A program made the translations under genes and the position numbers. A stretch of 64,000 nucleotides of DNA from Aldrovandia affinis (lineage: Eukaryota > Chordata > Actinopteri > Notacanthiformes > Halosauridae): NCBI GenBank assembly GCA_029706075.1, contig JAINUG010000052.1:4669498-4733497 (forward strand). The letters run 5' to 3'. Below, piece after piece: positions 11,701-23,560 of the stretch. The notes beneath the pieces are model-generated. The model made no database searches. It saw nothing but the letters and a program-made list of their open reading frames with translations, and was not told where the DNA came from. Every line of letters begins with the position of its first letter. Within the stretch, counting starts at the first letter, position 1.

Positions 11701-12325
11701 AAAAAGGAAGGGAGGGAGGGGGGGGGAGAAGGACACAGATGAAAGTGTGTGTGCGTGCTTGTGTGCTTGTGAGAGTGAGTGAGTTAACTTGCTCTCTGCA
11801 GATCCAGCAAAGGTGCTGTTTTTTTAAATCAGTTTTGGATTACCATGGGCACGGGCTGCCGTGTTCAACCACGGGTATGAATATGTATTAGTATGCAGGT
11901 GAATCAGCCACAGTTACAGGCTGGCAGAGGGCACAAGAACAGGTCGATATCACTCACACTCACACTCACACTCACACTCACTTCTCTCTGCACAATTTGC
12001 ACGGACAATCTGCGGAGGTCATTTCAGAACTCTGATTAATGCAGCACAAGCACAACGCTTCAGGTGCCCTAAAGCACAGGACTTGCTAGCGTTACTGCGA
12101 CCTGGAGTAAGAGTGGAGCGGTCACACAGTCACCAAGAACACCCCCAGAACACAGCACACCCCAACAACACCCCTGTCTGACACACTCCCAACATGTGCG
12201 CTGTTTTCTACACCTTTTGCCAAGCTTCACTAAACTATCTGCCCAACAAACAAATTCCCCGAGAAGTGCCGAAAGCCATTTGGGGGCCAGGAGATCAAGG
12301 CCAGGTGATCGTGAAACATTGGAAC
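11701..12325. other. Unique stretch with a short CTCACA tract
   Basis: An (ACTCAC)n tract of about five units lies at 11952-11982. The rest matches nothing known. Confidence 0.55.
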
Positions 12326-12730
12326 AAGTACAGTCAGAACGGGCCTCCCGCGTGGCCCAGTGGTTACAATGTTCGACGCTGGCCACGGAGACCGGGGTTC
12401 AATTCCCCGTCTCGCCAGAGTCGGCTCTGGCTGGGAGCACCACCAGGGGCGGCGATTGGCTGTCCGCCCCAGGGAGGGGGGAGGGAAGCCGACATGACGT
12501 TCGCTGCGCATAAGAGTGGCCCTGTAGTACCAGGTTACGGTTGACACTTGGCAAGTGCCGTCTCGGAAGAGGCGTCAGGTCGCCTTCGTCACTACCGGTC
12601 GCAGGACTACGGCAGCAAAATCACATTACTAGGGGGGGGATTGACATAGAAATAGTGGATCTAATTGGCTACCAAATTGGGAGAAAAATGGGCAAAAAAT
12701 CTGAAACAAAAAAAAAAGTACAGTCAGAAC
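12326..12730 (+). mobile_element. Full-length tRNA-derived SINE (family B) with exact 15-bp TSD
   Basis: AAGTACAGTCAGAAC occurs at 12326-12340 and again at 12716-12730, bracketing a 375-bp element. The head has box A (TGGCCCAGTGG) and box B (GGTTCAATTCC) of a pol III promoter. The body has GGGGCGGCGATTGGCTGTCC then GCCCCAGGGAGG. The tail has TAATTGGCTACCAAATTGGG and ends in A-rich sequence. Exact duplications and an A-tail indicate L1-type target-primed insertion, relatively recent. It is the reference copy for the family in this window. Confidence 0.95.
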
Positions 12731-12750
12731 TATAGCAGGGACAGCATCAG

Positions 12751-12836
12751 TGCTGTACCAGGATCAGTGATGAGGTTCAGCTCTGCCTGAGACTACAGTA
12801 AGCACAGAATCATTGCTGTACCAGGATCAGCGATCA
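12751..12836. repeat. Two-copy tandem repeat, about 57 bp
   Basis: TGCTGTACCAGGATCAG occurs twice with similar flanks (TCAGTGATGAGG and CAGCGATCAGG). Confidence 0.6.
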
Positions 12837-12840
12837 GGCA

Positions 12841-13300
12841 GCGTACTGCACACCCAGCAGCCGTGGTACGGCACTGTGCTCATTAGCAGTGACCACTCTC
12901 CTATCAGCACGAAGCGCACACTGCGCCCAGCAGGGACCGAAGCCCTCACCTCAACTACAGCGCCGGACGGGGCCCAGCTAATTACGTTAAGCAGGGTATC
13001 CATTTCAGGCTGGAGCTCATAACTGGCTGTCCCGTTTTAATTTCCTTTATCTCTTCCACCCCAACCCAGGACCTGACCCTTTTCTCCCTGAAACGAGAGG
13101 ATTTGGAATGAAGCTCAGTTCACTGGCTCTCCCGCGGTGGGTGTAGATTACACAGCTGCGCCATTCTTCCCTTGAGCTGTGAGCTCCCACAGCCTACAGG
13201 CCACGTGTTTATGAATCAGCCCCTAATCCTGCTCTGCTCTGATGTGATGTGATGTACCTTCAGTTATGTGCACCATCAAGCACCCACCACCTCCACAGAG
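12841..13300. other. Unique stretch; nothing recognised
   Basis: No coding signal. It ends with GATGTGATGTGATGT just before the minisatellite. Confidence 0.5.
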
Positions 13301-13305
13301 CTCAC

Positions 13306-14572
13306 ATTACTGCTCCACCACACTGACACACACCCTTCTACTGCTCCACCGCACTGACACACACCCTTCTACTGCTCCACCTCACTGACACACACCCTTC
13401 CACTGCTCCACCACACTGACACACACCCTTCCACTGCTCCACCACACTGACACACACCCTTCCACTGCTCCACCTCACTGACACACACCCTTCTACTGCT
13501 CCACCTCACTGACACACACCCTTCTACTGCTCCACCACACTGACACACACCCTTCTACTGCTCCACCACACTGACACACACCCTTCTACTGCTCCACCTC
13601 ACTGACACACACCCTTCTACTGCTCCACCACACTGACACACACCCTTCTACTGCTCCACCACACCAAAACACACCCTTCTACTGCTCCACCACACTGACA
13701 CACACCCTTCTACTGCTCCACCACACTGACACACACCCTTCTACTGCTCCACCACACTGACACACACCCTTCTACTGCTCCACCACACTGACACACACCC
13801 TTCTACTGCTCCACCACACTGACACACACCCTTCTACTGCTCCACCACACTGACACACACCTTCTACTGCTCCACCACACTGATACACACCCTTCTACTG
13901 CTCCACCACACTGACACACACCCTTCTACTGCTCCACCACACTGACACACACCCTTCTACTGCTCCACCACACCAATACACACCCTTCTACTGCTCCACC
14001 ACACTGACATACACCCTTCTACTGCTCCACCACACTGACACACACCCTTCTACTGCTCCACCACACTGACACACACCCTTCTACTGCTCCACCACACCAA
14101 TACACACCCTTCTACTGCTCCACCACACTGACACACACCCTTCTACTGCTCCACCACACTGACACACACCCTTCTACTGCTCCACCACACTGACACACAC
14201 CCTTCTACTGCTCCACCACACTGACACACACCCTTCTACTGCTCCACCACACTGACACACACCCCTCTACTGCTCCACCACACTGACACACACCCTTCTA
14301 CTGCTCCACCTCACTGACACACACCCTTCTACTGCTCCACCACACCAATACACACCCTTCTACTGCTCCACCACACTGACACACACCCTTCTACTGCTCC
14401 ACCACACTGACACACACCCTTCTACTGCTCCACCACACTGATACACACCCTTCTACTGCTCCACCACACTGACACACACCCTTCTACTGCTCCACCACAC
14501 TGACACACACCCTTCTACTGCTCCACCACACTGACACACACCCTTCTACTGCTCCATCACACTGACACACAC
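13306..14572. repeat. 31-bp minisatellite, about 41 copies
   Basis: The unit is CTGCTCCACCACACTGACAC then ACACCCTTCTA. Variants are scattered: CCACCTCACTG and CCACCGCACTG mostly in the first third, CACCAATACAC near 13970, 14096 and 14345, CACCAAAACAC near 13665, CTGATACAC, and one unit short by one base near 13858. Spacing of the CACCAATACAC units (about 126 and 249 bp) is near multiples of four units, hinting at block duplication. Confidence 0.97.
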
Positions 14573-14826
14573 CATTAGCTAATGTTACCTAGATTAGTTA
14601 CCAAACATTAGCGGATGCTAGATAGATTAGTTACCCAACATTAGCTTATGCTATCTAGATTACTTACCTAACATTAGCAAACGTTAGCTGGATTAGTTAC
14701 CCAACATTAGCAAATGTTATCTTGATTAGTTCCCCAACATTAGCAGATGCTAGCTAGATTAGTTACCCAACATTAGCAGATGCTAGCTAGATTAGTTACC
14801 CAACATTAGCGGATGCTAGCTAGCTT
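14573..14826. repeat. 33-bp minisatellite, about 7.7 copies, abutting the 31-bp array
   Basis: The unit is AGATTAGTTACCCAACATTA then GCAGATGCTAGCT. The last copies are nearly identical and the first ones diverged. It joins the 31-bp array without a spacer. Confidence 0.95.
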
Positions 14827-14829
14827 CCT

Positions 14830-15215
14830 TCTTGGTTGGGCTCACCATGCCGTTTCCCATCTAATATAAACAACCCCTAGAAAGCACCTGGGATGACCAA
14901 GCACTTCTGGCCCATGGTGGATATGGGGATGTGAATGGATGATAAAATGCACACATTAAAAACAAACACGGAAACAGACACAGATACACACTCACACAGT
15001 GGTCACTGTCCCTTTTATGAGCACAGAAGGATGGGATTCTCGAGCCCAGGCGCGGTGATTGCAGCCACTTTCCCTGCTGACGATGAGAGCGCATCTATTA
15101 TTAATCTGCTAAATATTTCCAACACCACCGCTGAGTCTGAACTATTTCTACAGGACCAAGTGATCTACTGAAAAGGGGAAAAAAATAAAATAAAAACTTT
15201 AATAAGCAGAGGCAG
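14830..15215. other. Unique stretch; nothing recognised
   Basis: No gene recognised. It ends in an A-rich piece at 15172-15203. Confidence 0.5.
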
Positions 15216-15410
15216 GGGCGTGGGTGGCTCATCCTGCTAAAGCACTGTTCTAGGATGTGGGAGGGTCCCGCGGTCTGGTATCCAATCTAGATGGGTGCCA
15301 GTGCGAAAGGCAGAACAATCGCTTGGCCGGCCTGCTTCTTGGGGGGGAGATGCTACGGTGCTTGAGGGGTTCGGATTGGGCCAGAACCACGCTGTCTCTC
15401 CAAACTCCGG
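15216..15410 (+). mobile_element. Possible further tRNA-like SINE
   Basis: GGGCGTGGGTGGCTCATCCT then GCTAAAGC is box A-like; the box B region (CTGGTATCCAATC) is weak. A GGATGGGTGCC-like body follows. No target duplication found, so the call is tentative. Confidence 0.35.
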
Positions 15411-17040
15411 CAGGTGGGTTTGTGAGTTTAGGTTATTTCCACACCTGCCGAAATGCGGTCCAAAATGGTCAAAGACAGCCCTGACCCCCCAGAGTGAAAG
15501 TGGGGCTCATTCCACAGATTTATTGACTTCCATCTGTCTAGCAGCTTACACTAGGCTTACTCCAGGATTTACCTCTAAGCTTTATCAAGGGGGGGGTTGG
15601 GGGTGGGGGCGTTTCAATGCCATCCCATGAAGCACCATACAGAGTTATTGGTTCTTTTTTCTGTTTCTGCCCCTTGCGTGACGAGGCCTCTGGCTCGTGG
15701 AGGTGAGATGAACCCATCACCCCCACCACCCGGCAGCCTCCGCGTGGACGGTCGGGGGGAATTAATTACCTCTTCAAGCTCACTCTTGCAAACTGCATTA
15801 GCGGCGTCCGTGGCCCCGCGGCGGCTCTTGACAGACAGAGCTATTCAGGTCCCGGGTGAACGGAGGCAGGGGGTTAAGTGGGCTCTTCCTCTCCCTTCTT
15901 TCCTTCACAGGGCTGCAGTAAAACCGCTTTCGAGCCCTGACGATACAAAGGCTTCAAACGCCGCTCCCCGCCTCCCACTCGAACTGGCACACTGCGCAGG
16001 AAGCAGGTGCCCAACTTCACGCAAGTACGGCACGTTGCTTACTGAGCGGAACACTCGCAGCGGCATTGTCACTTTTTTTTAAATCCACACAACAACTGTT
16101 GGCGCTTTCAGTCGGCAACTGCCCCGTGTGTGTGTGTGTGTGTCTGTGTCCCTCCCCCTCCATTCCCACCCCTCCACTGATCCCACCACCGTCTTCTGCC
16201 AAACCTGCTCTGCACCCCCCCGTCTGGTTCGTTGTTCCGCAGTGTAATTGGCACCAGACGCCCCCACCTGCCTCCGCTGTCAGGTGCGGAGACATCACGC
16301 TTGTTACCCCGGGACAAAGGGCCGCTGCCCCGCTCCACCCTTCCCCGCAAACACCATGCTGCTCGCCCCTGCCACCTGCCACCCCCCACCCCTGCCAAAC
16401 CAAACCCCAAGCCCTGACACCGACAAACACGGAAGATCACCACGGTACCTTCCCGCCCCACCCCCCACCTGACTTCAGCACCGCTTTCAAGGCCGAAAAT
16501 CTGAAGATATAATATTTTTCCCTTTGTAAAGGCAGGATTTCCATGTGGCCGGTTGTATGCCCTGCTATCTGCTAATGGCACGATAACGCACACAGCTACA
16601 GATGATTATCACAGAGGGGAGTCCGTTCTTATAGAATCTTTAACGAGATCACCACATGCTCTGGAGCACACGCACACCCCTCTCTCACCATTACCACACA
16701 CTCTTAACGCGCACGCACGCCCCTCTCTCACCACTCCTGCCTTCCATAATCAGGTGTAGATAAGGCACATTTCCATTAAAACATCAGTGGATTGAAGGTG
16801 CTGGGAACAGTATGGATGTGCTCTTCCACAGCTGGTTTCGTCAACGCCAGGAGAGAGAGAAAACATTTTCTCCATGAATAAAGCTCCATTAAAGTGAAAA
16901 AGGATCTCGGTTCAGCCAGGCTGTGGGGAAAGAAAAGGGAGAACCGCCCACCCCCCCCCCCCCTCCCCCCTTCCCCCTCAATCCTGACTGTCTTTCCCAC
17001 GCAGGCAGAGACAGGCAGGATGAATCATTTACATTCATTT
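15411..17040. other. Unique stretch with pyrimidine-rich segments
   Basis: Several overlapping open frames at 15600-16590 on both strands come from C-rich, low-complexity DNA (CCCCACC tracts 16150-16480, GT tract 16127-16142, poly-C at 16950-16976). No domain recognised. A CCCCTCTCTCACCA segment is repeated near 16677 and 16722. Confidence 0.5.
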
Positions 17041-17420
17041 AAATGCACACTCGCACATCACACACACACACACACACACACACACATCACACACATACAC
17101 ACAGAGAGACAGACATTACGCACGCATGCACACACACACACACACACACAGAGTCACAGACACACACATCACACACGCGTGCATGCACATACACACGCGC
17201 ACGGACACACACGCACGGACACACGCACGGACACACACGCACAGAAAAAAAACACACTCAATCACAGACACACAAAACACATGCACACACACACAAGCAC
17301 ACACAGAAAACATCTGCACATAAAAAGAGACATACATACAGTCAAACACACGGACGCATAGAAAAACACACACATGCATGAATCCACGTTTGCGCGCACG
17401 CACTCTAAAAGCGTACATGC
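17041..17420. repeat. CA-rich compound microsatellite
   Basis: (CA)n with CACG, GCAC and CAGA interruptions over nearly 400 bp. The Thr/His-rich and Val/Cys-rich frames are artefacts. Confidence 0.95.
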
Positions 17421-17581
17421 GCACGCACATACCCACACAGTCATCTCTCGACCAGCTGAGAGGCTTCCGCTGTGGCAAACTTGATTGCCGATGCACTTTG
17501 GCCATTCCACGCAGCTTTGTGAAACATGACGTCAAAAAAAAAAAAAAAAGGTACATTTGTCTCGCTACTTCCCAAATCATT

Positions 17582-17796
17582 ATCTAAGACGTACGACCTC
17601 CACGATACTCCTTGATGAGCTTTGCGCAGTCATTGTGTGGAACAGCTTGCCAGGTCAGGTAGTTGAGGCCAGAATCACTTGGGCTATTCAAGTCCAGGCT
17701 AGATGCAGTACTACAAACTCTTTAGATTAGGACACGACGAGCCTAGATGGGCTGAATGTCCCGTTCTCGTCATTATGTGTCCTTACATTCTTATGT
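17582..17796 (+). mobile_element. 3' end of an L2/CR1-like LINE
   Basis: A plus-strand frame reads VWNSLPGQVVEARITWAIQV, matching the end of ORF2 in CR1/L2-clade LINEs (pattern WNSLP..VV.A). A 3' UTR-like sequence with GATGGGCTGAATG and a terminal TTACATTCTTATGT follows. It is 5' truncated, the usual outcome of incomplete reverse transcription. Confidence 0.7.
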
Positions 17797-20730
17797 GCCG
17801 CCGTGCTGCAAAAGCACAGGAAGAAGGCGTTCCAAAGAGCAGATTCAGGATGGGAGCGGTCCCGAAACACATACACAGGCAAGGAAAGGGTCCTCAGATC
17901 AAATTCACCTGGAGTCGCGGGGCTGGAAAGGCCCGTTTCACCTGCAAAGAGGCCTTCCGTCATGGGGCCGACCCGCGCTGCCTGCACGAAAATCCAATTT
18001 GGGAAAAGCGGCACAAGTCACGCTGACGGGGGGGTGACAGACAGTGATGGATGCCTCCATCGTCCTCTTATTTGATCTGCGGTGTAATTATTTGAGATCA
18101 GGACGGCTTGTCAGCTCCTGTCTAATAAACTCTGCGGGCCAGTTGGGATGTTCCCCTAGGAGCAGACTGCACAGCGATTCACACGCGTTGGGATTCCAAG
18201 CCGGGATGAACTAGAAAAATCCCCTCTAACGCAAGGCGGGCGAGACAGGCCCACACGTGGGGGTGAAGCTGCCGTGTCCGCCCCTCGCTGGACAAAACAA
18301 CGTTGTTCCTGCGGGAGCTGGTCACTCGGTGAGAGAGTCGGGACAGTGGTGATGCCGTTTCTAAGGCCGCCTGCTCCCGTCAAGGTCAAAAAGAGGGGAA
18401 AAAGAAAAGACAAAACACAGAGCAAAAAGGGATGGGAAAGAAAATGGTTATGGAGAATGTGAGCATGGTTTCGTATGAGCACCTTATTGATTTTGGAACA
18501 AAATTCTTATCGCTTCCATACAGGTTCATATTTATATATGAACCTGCAAAAAAGATAACTATACTATTGTGTATCATTCAAGAGCTGTCAGTCAAGCCTT
18601 TAGACAACTGACACAAACGCAAGCTTTAAACTGCATGTCTGCCACTGTAAAGAAAAAAAAACATCAAGCAACACACAGGGCACAATAAACTATAAATGCA
18701 CTGGATGCACACAGTAAGAACGCACAAAACAATACACCGAGGGACAAATTTACTATGAAATAATAGCCGCAAGCGCAAAGCTATTTTGTTGCCGCTTTTT
18801 TGAGAACGCAAATAGCGACACATTAACAACCAATTTACTAAGACTGGTTTTAATTACCCAAAGAAATGAACGCCCTCATTCGCAATTTGCAGGAGGATAC
18901 ACCTATAAAAAGGGTCCGAAACAACATCAGACGCTCACACGTCCAGATCACGGCAAGGAATTGAAATGCAGTAACCAGATACAATTAGCTAGGGAACAAC
19001 GTGAAAATAAAACATTTTACAGTTCTGTAAATTGGTATTGGTCAACGAGGTACAGCGTCACAACGCCGTATTTCAGCATAGGAAAACAACAGAACAGAAA
19101 AAGTGACATTACAAAATTGATTAGGTATAACAAAACGAACAGCAGATGATGCAAAGAAAACAAACAACCGATGACGTAAAGAAAATATGACATGACGAAA
19201 AAATGTACGTACTGCCATAATCCCTACCGACAGTGACAAACTCAAAGAAGCAGGTTTTTATGACCGACCTGGCCTGTTCGCCAGACAGACTCTAGAGAAG
19301 GGAAAACAACACCGTTGGGGTTTCACACCTGTAGCATAATAAACTTGCAAGGTTGCAAAACCTATCTACGCCACACTTGCTCCAAGTGTCACTGTGCGAT
19401 TATAGGCTAGGGATCACTGATAGCGCAACCCTGTAGTTACTCAAACTATCATTTTGGAAGTAAACCAAATATAAATCTCCTTACCACACCCTGTAGTTAC
19501 TGTGACGATAAAGACGGTGGTGGGAAAGACTCGTTTCAGCATGGTGCCATTTGTCACGAGCGCAAACTATAAATCGCGTTTAAGTCTTATTGCGTTTTTG
19601 TTTCTTGGCAGGTCGAACTGGAGGCAGGTAAAAATCTGATTCGTTGTCATTACTCCAAAGCTTCCGTTGTTACAATCAAAGTAAGTATCATAAAATGATC
19701 GACTCAACCTTTTTAACATTATTTTTTGCATTCGTAATGAAATTAATGAATTCCAGTTCAATTGTTTTCATTGGGAAGAGATCTAGATTCTCCCCAACAC
19801 AGAAACAACATCCCGGTATTGTGGAATTCAGTTGACTATTTAATTAGTAAAGCTTTTAATCAATTAGAAAGGATGGATGTGTTGGGGGTTACGTAATGAG
19901 TCAGGACTGATTAAAACATCTGGTTCATCGGCAGCAGGGCTCTCTCACCCCAGCTGTTGCTGTTTAGTTTGTTAGTTTCCCCCATTTTTGGATAAATGAA
20001 AAGCGATCAAAGCGGCTCGACGCTCGACCCTTGACCCAATTCGGTCGCGAGCTACAGCAAACTTGAGCCAACTCTCTAATGAAAATGGATCAAACGTAAT
20101 CATTAAAGGCGTGACGCAGTGTGATCCTCTTGGTGGTGCACCCAAGCAGGATTTCCTCCACATCTCCATCATTTATCATTTAAAGCCAGTCAGCGATTCG
20201 TGTGTAATCTGTCAAACAAAAATATCGCCTTGCACCTCGGCTCTCAGCAAAAACCCAGCTGGGAAATTTCCCTATAACTCAAATCATTTTCACAAATACA
20301 ATTTTGGGGCGGGGAAGAATAACATAAATCAACTTCCAACATGTAATGGTAATAAGCATCATAAATTGAAATGTGTAATTTTTTAACATTCTGTAATTAC
20401 CAGCAAAGTAGCCGAAGTGATAAATTAGGGCCCCAGCCACGTCTGGAGAGAGGATTTACAGTTTAGCTGTAAACACAAATCAGCTGTTCTGTGCCACTCC
20501 CATCGGTTTAAATCTGCACCATATCTCAAACTGAATTATGTTTTTTTGAGGGTTGGAGCTCAAATATGCTTAGGAGCATAACCGCTTGATATATCCATGT
20601 AAACATTCAGGACCGTTAACATTTCTGCCCGTGAATGTGAAGTGAAGCCTTTTTGTCAACGTAGGGCCACAGACGGCTGCACCTTCTCCCGGGTGGTCAC
20701 CTTAAGTTATCCCTGATGTGCAAGGTACAG
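17797..20730. other. Unique, mostly AT-rich stretch; no gene recognised
   Basis: Contains an 11-bp hairpin at 18521-18546, a TATA-like CCTATAAAAAGGG near 18901, and CCCTGTAGTTACT repeated near 19430 and 19488. No exon recognised. Confidence 0.5.
18521..18546. repeat. Perfect 11-bp hairpin
   Basis: CAGGTTCATAT and ATATGAACCTG are separated by TTAT. Too short to assign to a transposon. Confidence 0.75.
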
Positions 20731-20734
20731 AAAG

Positions 20735-20830
20735 TGTTTCTGTGTCTCTGTGTGCCTCTCTGTGCATCTCTCTCTCCCCCCCCTTCCTCCCTCTCTCTCT
20801 CTCTCTCTCGCTCTCCCTCCCTGTGCCTCT
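20735..20830. repeat. CT-rich low-complexity tract
   Basis: CTCTCTC/CCCTCC runs. Confidence 0.85.
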
Positions 20831-20978
20831 GTGACAATGTCACGATGACCTCCACGCACAGAGGGCTGCACTCCATCTCATAAAAACAACTTCTCCGCAC
20901 CTGACCAGCAAGAAAACAACAGCAGCTGCACGGGAGCAGATCGGAACTATGGTCCAAAATCACTGCGTGCCGTCTGTG

Positions 20979-21031
20979 TACGTGTGTGTGTGTGTGTGTC
21001 TTTGTGTGTGTGTGTGTGTGTCTGCGTGTGT
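20979..21031. repeat. (GT)n microsatellite
   Basis: GT dinucleotides with TCTTT and TCTGC interruptions. Confidence 0.9.
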
Positions 21032-21392
21032 CCACATGTGCAATGAGAGAGCAACTAGCAGGTTTCCTAGCATTAGTCAGCAGGGAGAACATCATGTAAA
21101 ATGCATCTATAGATCAGGTCAGCGTAGCAGAAAGCAAACCCAGCAGGACGAGACTAAACTGTCGCATGTTTTGTCCTCATGCAGCCTGCTGTGCTGCAGT
21201 GACTCCCTGAAGCCAGAATTGGACCTCAAAACTCAATTTGTTTCGGCTGGAGAACCTCTGGATGGGAGGGATTTAAACTTAATTCATGTCCCGTCCTCCA
21301 TCCTCCAGAGTCCCTGACCGGGTGGCTCCAGGTGTAAGGGCTCACCACGACGGGAAGCACGTTTCCACCTCCAGATCCGGCGTCTGCGGCTC

Positions 21393-21650
21393 TCCCCTCT
21401 CACACTACGCCCCTCAGCGGTGCTCCTCTCTCACACTATGCCCCTCCTCTCACACTATGCCCCTCCTCTCTCACACTATGCCCCTCCTCTCTCACACTAT
21501 GCCCCTCAGCGGTGCTCCTCTCTCACACTACGCCCCTCAGCGGTGCTCCTCTCTCACACTATGCCCCTCCTCTCTCGCACTACGCCCCTCAGCGGTGCTC
21601 CTCTCTCACACTACGCCCCTCAGCCTCCTCTCTCGCACTACGCCCCTCTG
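21393..21650. repeat. Minisatellite with two unit lengths (21 and 31 bp)
   Basis: The short unit is CCCCTCCTCTCTCACACTATG. The long unit adds AGCGGTGCTC after CCCCTC. The two types alternate irregularly, which suggests unequal exchange among mixed units. Confidence 0.9.
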
Positions 21651-21654
21651 ACAG

Positions 21655-23275
21655 CCAGAAGAAACGCAGCTTAGATAATGCAGATGAACTTCATCTGAAC
21701 CTCAGTGGGGAGGAAAAAAAAAGGACACCCAATTAGTAATTTACCAAACATATCTCTTACCCATTAATGTTTACCTTGTCCCTCCAAAGAGGTGCTGGGA
21801 AATGCTTACCCGAGCAGAAACTTCCCCATTAACAGTAACAAGACATGTAGGACCCTTTTCCATGAATCAGGCAAATTTGCAGCCATGTACCCAGGGCAGC
21901 GTATGTTTTAAAAGCAGGCCCCTAAATGTACCGGGAGGGAGGGGGTGGGTGGGGGCAGCGGTTCACTGATGCGCTGAGAATCCATCTTCGGCTTCCACTT
22001 TAACTGGGCGTGGGCGGCATTTTTGCTGAACTGAAGCGCCGGACCCCAATCCGCGTGGAGGTCTCGCTTCCGCTGCCTTCACAAGGTCGACACACGGAGA
22101 GTCCGCTCTGCACTACCGCCGGACGCTAGCCGGGCTGCGCTCCACCAACGTTCACTCTTAAATCACAGGAATCAGAGCAGAGGACGTTGATAAATCGATG
22201 GCCTTCCTCTGAGCCTTGCAGATCTTTATAAGTTCCGAAAATGTGACATTTTTTTAAATCTGAAATGTGATCCAGCTAATTCCGAGGTAACGTGATAGCG
22301 TGCTCTTTTTTCGATCAGCATTTATTCAATTTGCTAAATATTTTCTCCTGCCCGTTTTTTCCATGTACCAGTCTTTTATTACACTTCTTTGAGGATCTCA
22401 AAATCAGCAAAGGGAATATCTATGATCGTGTCCATCAAGTGCCCTCATTTTAACGGTTTAGAATATAGCTGGCCCGCTAAGCTAGCCAAACTAAACGCAT
22501 CGGAGATGCTGCTTGTTTATGGGTTTTTTTGTAAACAAGCAGCTGTCAATATACTTTGTACTGTAGATAGGAAGTCCTAATGATCAATTATGAAAAGTCC
22601 CTCCGATCCTCGCGTTAGCATTAGCTTGGCTGCAGGATGTTGAAAGGTGCTGTCCTTTTACCCTCGTGAAACCATCCAGACAAAAGTGAAATAACCCCTG
22701 CTACCAACCCCCCATAACCCCCACAGCGCACACAATCTGCTAACTCTCTGCCCCTTATTCCACTCGCTGACCAATCAAAACGTCTCCTGATTTTACACTG
22801 GGTCTTAAATAGGCCACTGACCATGGTCCAGACGGGACTCCATCCGCACTCCAAGCAGCCCTGTAACGAGCTGGGCGACAGCCCCTCCCCTCCAGCCTTA
22901 CAGCCAGCCAGCTTCCACCCGGCCTCTTCCATTTCCTGCGAGCTGCTCGTCAGCCAACAAAGTGCCAGAGATTGTTAATGCCCTGTGCACAAAACCCAAT
23001 GCGGTTTTTGGCCACTCTGCAACCAGCTGGCTGAAGAGCACGCTCGACACCTGGAGAACGAATGCCTGCAGACCCAACACCCGGAGAACCAACGCCTGCA
23101 AAGCTGACGTCTGGAGAACTGTGGTGCTTTCTGACCAAATGCACACCAGCTGCATCACATGAGTCTGCGGCCACGACGGTCACCTGAGCTGACCCCGCCC
23201 CTTTCTGGTCCTGAGGCTATCGGCAGCGAGTTGTGTGGGGTGAAGAGATGGGTGAAAAAAGGGTAGAGAAGCAAA
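21655..23275. other. Unique stretch; no gene recognised
   Basis: Contains a 12-bp hairpin at 22508-22543 and about 2.3 copies of a 30-bp unit (GGAGAACnAAnGCCTGCA) at 23050-23120. Open frames at 22620-23183 look non-coding. Confidence 0.5.
22508..22543. repeat. Perfect 12-bp hairpin with forkhead-like arms
   Basis: GCTGCTTGTTTA and TAAACAAGCAGC flank a 12-nt T-rich loop. Each arm contains TAAACA, a forkhead-type core. Confidence 0.7.
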
Positions 23276-23279
23276 GGAG

Positions 23280-23481
23280 AGAGTCTTGAGACATTATTTT
23301 TCAGTTTTTGGGAACCTAAACTTTTATTTCTTTTAAAAAATATATTATTTTTTATTTTATTTTCCTCTGGCAGGTTACTGCTTACCTTTGTACCATTTCA
23401 GGTTATTCACTGGACTTGAACTGCTTACATTTCAGTAAAAACTGGAAAATGGAGGTGTTCTAAAACTTTTGACCGGTAGTG
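23280..23481 (+). mobile_element. Tc1-type non-autonomous element, one terminus visible
   Basis: It ends GTTCTAAAACTTTTGACCGG then TAGTG followed by TA, the common fish Tc1/MITE terminus. The matching left TIR was not seen, so the left boundary is approximate. Confidence 0.7.
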
Positions 23482-23483
23482 TA

Positions 23484-23560
23484 CTCAGACATACACACAC
23501 ATACACACACTCAGACACACTCACATTCTCACATACACACACACACAGACACACACAACA
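23484..23560. repeat. CA-rich microsatellite
   Basis: ACACACTCAGACACAC-type units next to the Tc1 terminus. Confidence 0.85.

Noticed and set aside
12341..12425. True tRNA gene at the SINE head
   Set aside because: Box A and box B are present but a full cloverleaf was not confirmed, and it continues into a 375-bp repeated element with target duplications.
13306..14572. CRISPR-like array
   Set aside because: Repeats are contiguous without unique spacers and the context is vertebrate; it is a minisatellite.
18900..18990. Core promoter at a TATA-like CCTATAAAAAGGG
   Set aside because: A single motif in AT-rich DNA with no associated exon or CpG support.
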